From: UBA7703 sp963667195 | GTDB taxonomy: Bacteria; Bacillota; Clostridia; Christensenellales; CAG-138 | Assembly (NCBI GenBank): GCA_963667195.1 | Contig: OY762962.1 | Location: forward strand, 2,914,001 to 2,978,000 | Direction of reading: 5' to 3' | Length of the DNA: 64,000 nucleotides | Part shown: positions 61,481 through 64,000 of the stretch, piece after piece | Numbering within the stretch: the stretch's first letter is position 1 | Layout: each line of letters starts with the position of its first letter | Notes under the pieces: generated by a model | Told to the model about the DNA's origin: nothing | What the model saw: the letters and a program-made list of their open reading frames with translations, nothing else | Database searches by the model: none | Translations under genes and position numbers: made by a program

Positions 61481-61507
61481 GGACTTCGATCGTTTCGTCA
61501 AACGATG

Positions 61508-61547
61508 CAAAAAAGAAACGCCGCAAGGCAACGCTTGCCTGCGGCGT
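61508..61547 (-). terminator. intrinsic terminator after hup
   Basis: A 13 to 14-base stem (61518-61531 with 61535-61547) on the minus strand is followed by TTCTTTTTT. Confidence 0.9.
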
Positions 61548-61564
61548 AAGAAACACGATTCTTT

Positions 61565-61837
61565 TTAGTTGAGCGAATCCTTGAGCGCTTTGCCAGCCTT
61601 GAAGGTGGGTAGCTTGGACGCCGGAATGTCGATCTCCTTGCGGGTCTGCGGGTTGTGGCCTTTGCGGGCGGGACGAACCTTCGCCTCAAAGGTGCCGAAA
61701 CCAACGATGGAAACCTTGTCGCCTGCCTTCAGGGACTCTTCGATGGAGCTCAGAAACGCGATGACTGCCTTTTCTGCATCTTTCTTCGAGAGTTCGCTCT
61801 TCTCCGCGACGGCCGCGATCAAATCGGTTTTATTCAT
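61565..61837 (-). CDS. hup: HU-family DNA-binding protein
   Basis: The 90-residue protein starts MNKTDLIAAVAEKSELSKKDAEK at 61837 and has VSIVGFGTFEAKVRPARKGHNPQT, the beta-arm of HU. GGAGG lies 10 bases before the ATG. The in-frame extension to 61903 is rejected. It compacts DNA as a dimer. Confidence 0.97.
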   Translation of the reverse strand: MNKTDLIAAVAEKSELSKKDAEKAVIAFLSSIEESLKAGDKVSIVGFGTFEAKVRPARKGHNPQTRKEIDIPASKLPTFKAGKALKDSLN

Positions 61838-61919
61838 TGTAAAATAACCTCCATGAATTTTTGGTTGCTGGAACATTGTATCAATCTTGGCGTCTGTTGG
61901 CAAGCCTTAAATTGTGAAT

Positions 61920-63341
61920 TTATTCCGTAATTCGGCACTTTTTGGCCTCGTCCCACAGTTTATCCTGCTCGTGAAACGGCAAATCTTTCAACTCGTTTCC
62001 GCGGGCTTTTGCCAGTTGCTCCATCTTCTCAAATCGCTGTATGAATTTATCCGTCGCCTGCATGAGTAAAAATTCGGGTTCCAGTTTGAGCAGCCTTGCT
62101 ACATTCACGACGGCAAAGAGCAGATCTCCCATCTCCTCTTCAATGTTGCTGCCCTGCTCCATGGCGCTTCTGAGTTCTTCCGTCTCTTCGTTGATTTTAT
62201 AGAAAGCCTGCTGTGCGTTCTCCCAGTCGAAACCGACGTCCGCCGCTTTCTTTTGCACCTTTCTGCTTCGAAGCAGCGCAGGGAAACTTTTCGGCACACT
62301 CTTGAGCACTTCTGTCTGCGTGGTTTGCTTGCGTTGGGACATCTTGAGCGCGTCCCAATTCTTGAGCACCTCGTCCGACCCGCTCACGCGAATGCTCCCG
62401 AACACATGAGGGTGACGGTAGATGAGCTTCTCCACGAGCTCCGTGCATGCGTCCCGCGCGGTAAATGCGCTCTGCTCTTCGGCAATCGCCGCATGCAGCG
62501 CAAACTGCAATAGCACGTCTCCCATCTCCTCGCAGATGTGCGCATCATCGTCCTCGTCGATGGCGTCGATGAGCTCATAGCTCTCCTCCAGCAGCGCGTT
62601 TTTGAGCGACTCATGCGTCTGCTCCCGATCCCAGGGGCAGCCATTTGGCGCGCGGAGCCTGCGGACGATCCGCATCACGTCGTCAAAGCCGTGACGCGTA
62701 CGTGCCACATACGCGGTTCTTGGTACGTATAGAATCGTCGTTGCGTCATATTCTTTTTGCCGATCCAGCTCGCAAAGCTTGATTTCGCGGCTCGTGTATG
62801 CCCCGTCTTTTCCGATGGAGGCAAGAACAACCGCCGACTCATCCGGACAAAACTCGCTGAAAAAGAGCTTTGCGTCTCCTGCGACAATACGGGAATCGAT
62901 CTCTTCCACCACATAGTTCTGCTCCGGATCAATCTGCACCGGAAGATCGTGCGCGGATACGGCGACCGCCTGCTCCCGCTCCGGAAACGCAACCTGTCCC
63001 GCGGTCAGGTACGGAAGCACCACAACGCGAACTCCACGCGCAGCCGCCTCGCGTTCGATCGCGGGCAGTTGGCTGTTTTGGATGTTGCCGGTTGCAACAT
63101 AGACGCAGTCCCCTGCGTTACAGAGTCGATTCGCGATCGCATTGTTTAGCGAATCGAAATCTTCCGACGACTCAAATAAATCATCCATCGAGAGCGCGTC
63201 AATCTGCTGAACGCGTAAATAATCCGCGGAAGGATGAAGCTTTGTCTGGACGTAAACGGGCAACCCGCTTGTCAGCGTCTTTTGCTGCGCGAGTGTCAGC
63301 GCCGCAGGCGCGGGAAGCATCACGATATGGATGGTATGCAT
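61920..63341 (-). CDS. mazG: YabN-type MazG nucleotide pyrophosphohydrolase with degenerate methylase domain
   Basis: The C-terminal half (about 215-473) has two MazG repeats: LRAPNGCPWDREQTHESL with EESYELIDAID and EEMGDVLLQ, then EETEELRSAM with EEEMGDLLFAVVNVARLL. The N-terminal 210 residues align with the tetrapyrrole-methylase domain of YabN (ELDRQ and IYVPRT segments) but lack its GLGPGD-type glycine loop. The pyrophosphohydrolase hydrolyses non-canonical NTPs. It precedes the SpoVB-like gene in the reverse order seen in Bacillus (spoVT-spoVB-yabN-hup). Confidence 0.92.
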   Translation of the reverse strand: MHTIHIVMLPAPAALTLAQQKTLTSGLPVYVQTKLHPSADYLRVQQIDALSMDDLFESSEDFDSLNNAIANRLCNAGDCVYVATGNIQNSQLPAIEREAAARGVRVVVLPYLTAGQVAFPEREQAVAVSAHDLPVQIDPEQNYVVEEIDSRIVAGDAKLFFSEFCPDESAVVLASIGKDGAYTSREIKLCELDRQKEYDATTILYVPRTAYVARTRHGFDDVMRIVRRLRAPNGCPWDREQTHESLKNALLEESYELIDAIDEDDDAHICEEMGDVLLQFALHAAIAEEQSAFTARDACTELVEKLIYRHPHVFGSIRVSGSDEVLKNWDALKMSQRKQTTQTEVLKSVPKSFPALLRSRKVQKKAADVGFDWENAQQAFYKINEETEELRSAMEQGSNIEEEMGDLLFAVVNVARLLKLEPEFLLMQATDKFIQRFEKMEQLAKARGNELKDLPFHEQDKLWDEAKKCRITE

Positions 63342-63354
63342 GTGTAGCCTTTCT

Positions 63355-64000
63355 TTACTTCCGGCGGAATTGCAGCTTTGCCAGAATCGCTCCGCCGGGG
63401 ATATAGGTCAAATCTTCTTGTGTAAAAATCCGCATCCAAAGCACGCCGATCAGGTATAGTGCAACACCGATGAGGATTGCGACAGCCGTCGCGATGGTGT
63501 TGGATGCGATTTTATCATAGAGAAACCGATAGATCGCATATGCGGCTCCGCCCATCACCAACGCCGCAAGGGCGGGCTTTACGAATGTATCCAGCACGTT
63601 GAGCTTGAGCTTGGTGAATCGGATTAAGTAGACCGCATCGAGCACGCCCGCGACGATATAGCATGCGACCGTAGAGATTGCGGCGCCCTGTATCTCGATG
63701 GCGGGATTGCGCATGAGCGTGAGCATCAGTACGACCTTGACCAAGCCGCCAATGATGAGGTTGATCACAGGAATATGCTGCTTCCCCGCGCCTTGCAGAA
63801 TACCCGTGAGCGTCTGCACCAGCGAGAGAAATATAATCCCGATGGCAGAGGTGCGCATCAGCGTGCTCGCGATGGTCAGCCGCTCTCCGTCGATCTTATA
63901 CAGTAGGTCAATCACTGGGCCGGAGAGCGTAAAGAGCCCGACCGCACAGGGAATGCCGATGAACATCGCAAGTTTTAGCCCCATCGCGGAGACGGTGTGA
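63355..64000 (-). CDS. SpoVB/MurJ-type lipid flippase, C-terminal part (5' end outside window)
   Basis: The open frame runs off the window end; the first visible residues read HTVSAMGLKLAMFIGIPCAVGLF, shown here as TVSAMGLKLAMFIG. The about 215 visible residues hold six hydrophobic helices of the polysaccharide biosynthesis (MATE-like) family, including QTLTGILQGAGKQHIPV. SpoVB-like proteins flip lipid-linked peptidoglycan precursors, often for the spore cortex. With mazG and hup adjacent, the SpoVB branch is likely. It precedes mazG by 13 bases, so the three genes may share a transcript. Confidence 0.88.
   Translation of the reverse strand, partial: HTVSAMGLKLAMFIGIPCAVGLFTLSGPVIDLLYKIDGERLTIASTLMRTSAIGIIFLSLVQTLTGILQGAGKQHIPVINLIIGGLVKVVLMLTLMRNPAIEIQGAAISTVACYIVAGVLDAVYLIRFTKLKLNVLDTFVKPALAALVMGGAAYAIYRFLYDKIASNTIATAVAILIGVALYLIGVLWMRIFTQEDLTYIPGGAILAKLQFRRK

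Overview
The window reads as the chromosome of a strictly anaerobic Gram-positive bacterium of the class Clostridia (Oscillospirales or Christensenellales-like, an inference). The grounds are pyruvate:ferredoxin oxidoreductase, a tungsten-type aldehyde ferredoxin oxidoreductase, polyferredoxin, a molybdenum xanthine dehydrogenase set, ECF transporter genes, T-box and manganese riboswitches, an RNase P RNA that looks A-type, and a SpoVB-like flippase. Codon use is GC-rich, so many long antisense ORFs are shadows. No tRNA or rRNA genes, CRISPR arrays, prophages or insertion sequences were seen.

Layout. 1-5.5 kb: a redox operon with an FAD oxidoreductase (cut by the window edge), a DUF1667 protein, an AGPS-like FAD oxidase, then a four-cluster ferredoxin, tungsten-type AOR and MoaD/ThiS protein. 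5.5-10 kb: a minus-strand MBOAT, DHHW and membrane-anchored RCC1-repeat operon. 10-15.3 kb: a phospholipid synthase, small regulators, a T-box-controlled trpS, guaA and xpt. 15.4-19.5 kb: rpmG-secE-nusG-rplK-rplA-rplJ-rplL, with an L10 leader, an enlarged SecE and a leftover tail of a second nusG. 19.6-25.7 kb: a TldD/TldE pair, an MFS exporter, an M29 aminopeptidase and HPF. 26-36.6 kb: purine and pyrimidine catabolism: hydA-mocA-guaD diverge from ade, followed by the three xanthine dehydrogenase subunits and an aminotransferase. 36.7-42.8 kb: a GNAT protein, a second trpS, rnpB, zinc-ribbon protein, nif3, trmK, mnmA and a copper chaperone. 43-50.7 kb: a DeoR regulator, SGNH hydrolase, PFOR, QueT and 8-oxoguanine deaminase. 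50.9-54.7 kb: ecfA1-ecfA2-ecfT-truA-tadA. 54.8-64 kb: PAP2 protein, degenerate kinase, YfcC carrier, a Mn2+ riboswitch with P-type ATPase, HU, MazG and the end of a SpoVB-like flippase.

How the parts fit. Guanine deaminase, 8-oxoguanine deaminase and adenine deaminase produce xanthine, urate and hypoxanthine. Xanthine dehydrogenase can oxidise the xanthine and hypoxanthine, and MocA would mature its cofactor. Xpt and GuaA provide the opposite salvage route to GMP. PFOR, AOR and polyferredoxin form a low-potential ferredoxin economy. RNA-level control is prominent: a T-box, an L10 leader, a manganese riboswitch and a structured queT leader are all readable in the sequence. The most unusual items are the AOR/AGPS-like redox operon, the nusG tail remnant beside an enlarged SecE, the RCC1-MBOAT surface operon and the kinase with altered catalytic residues.
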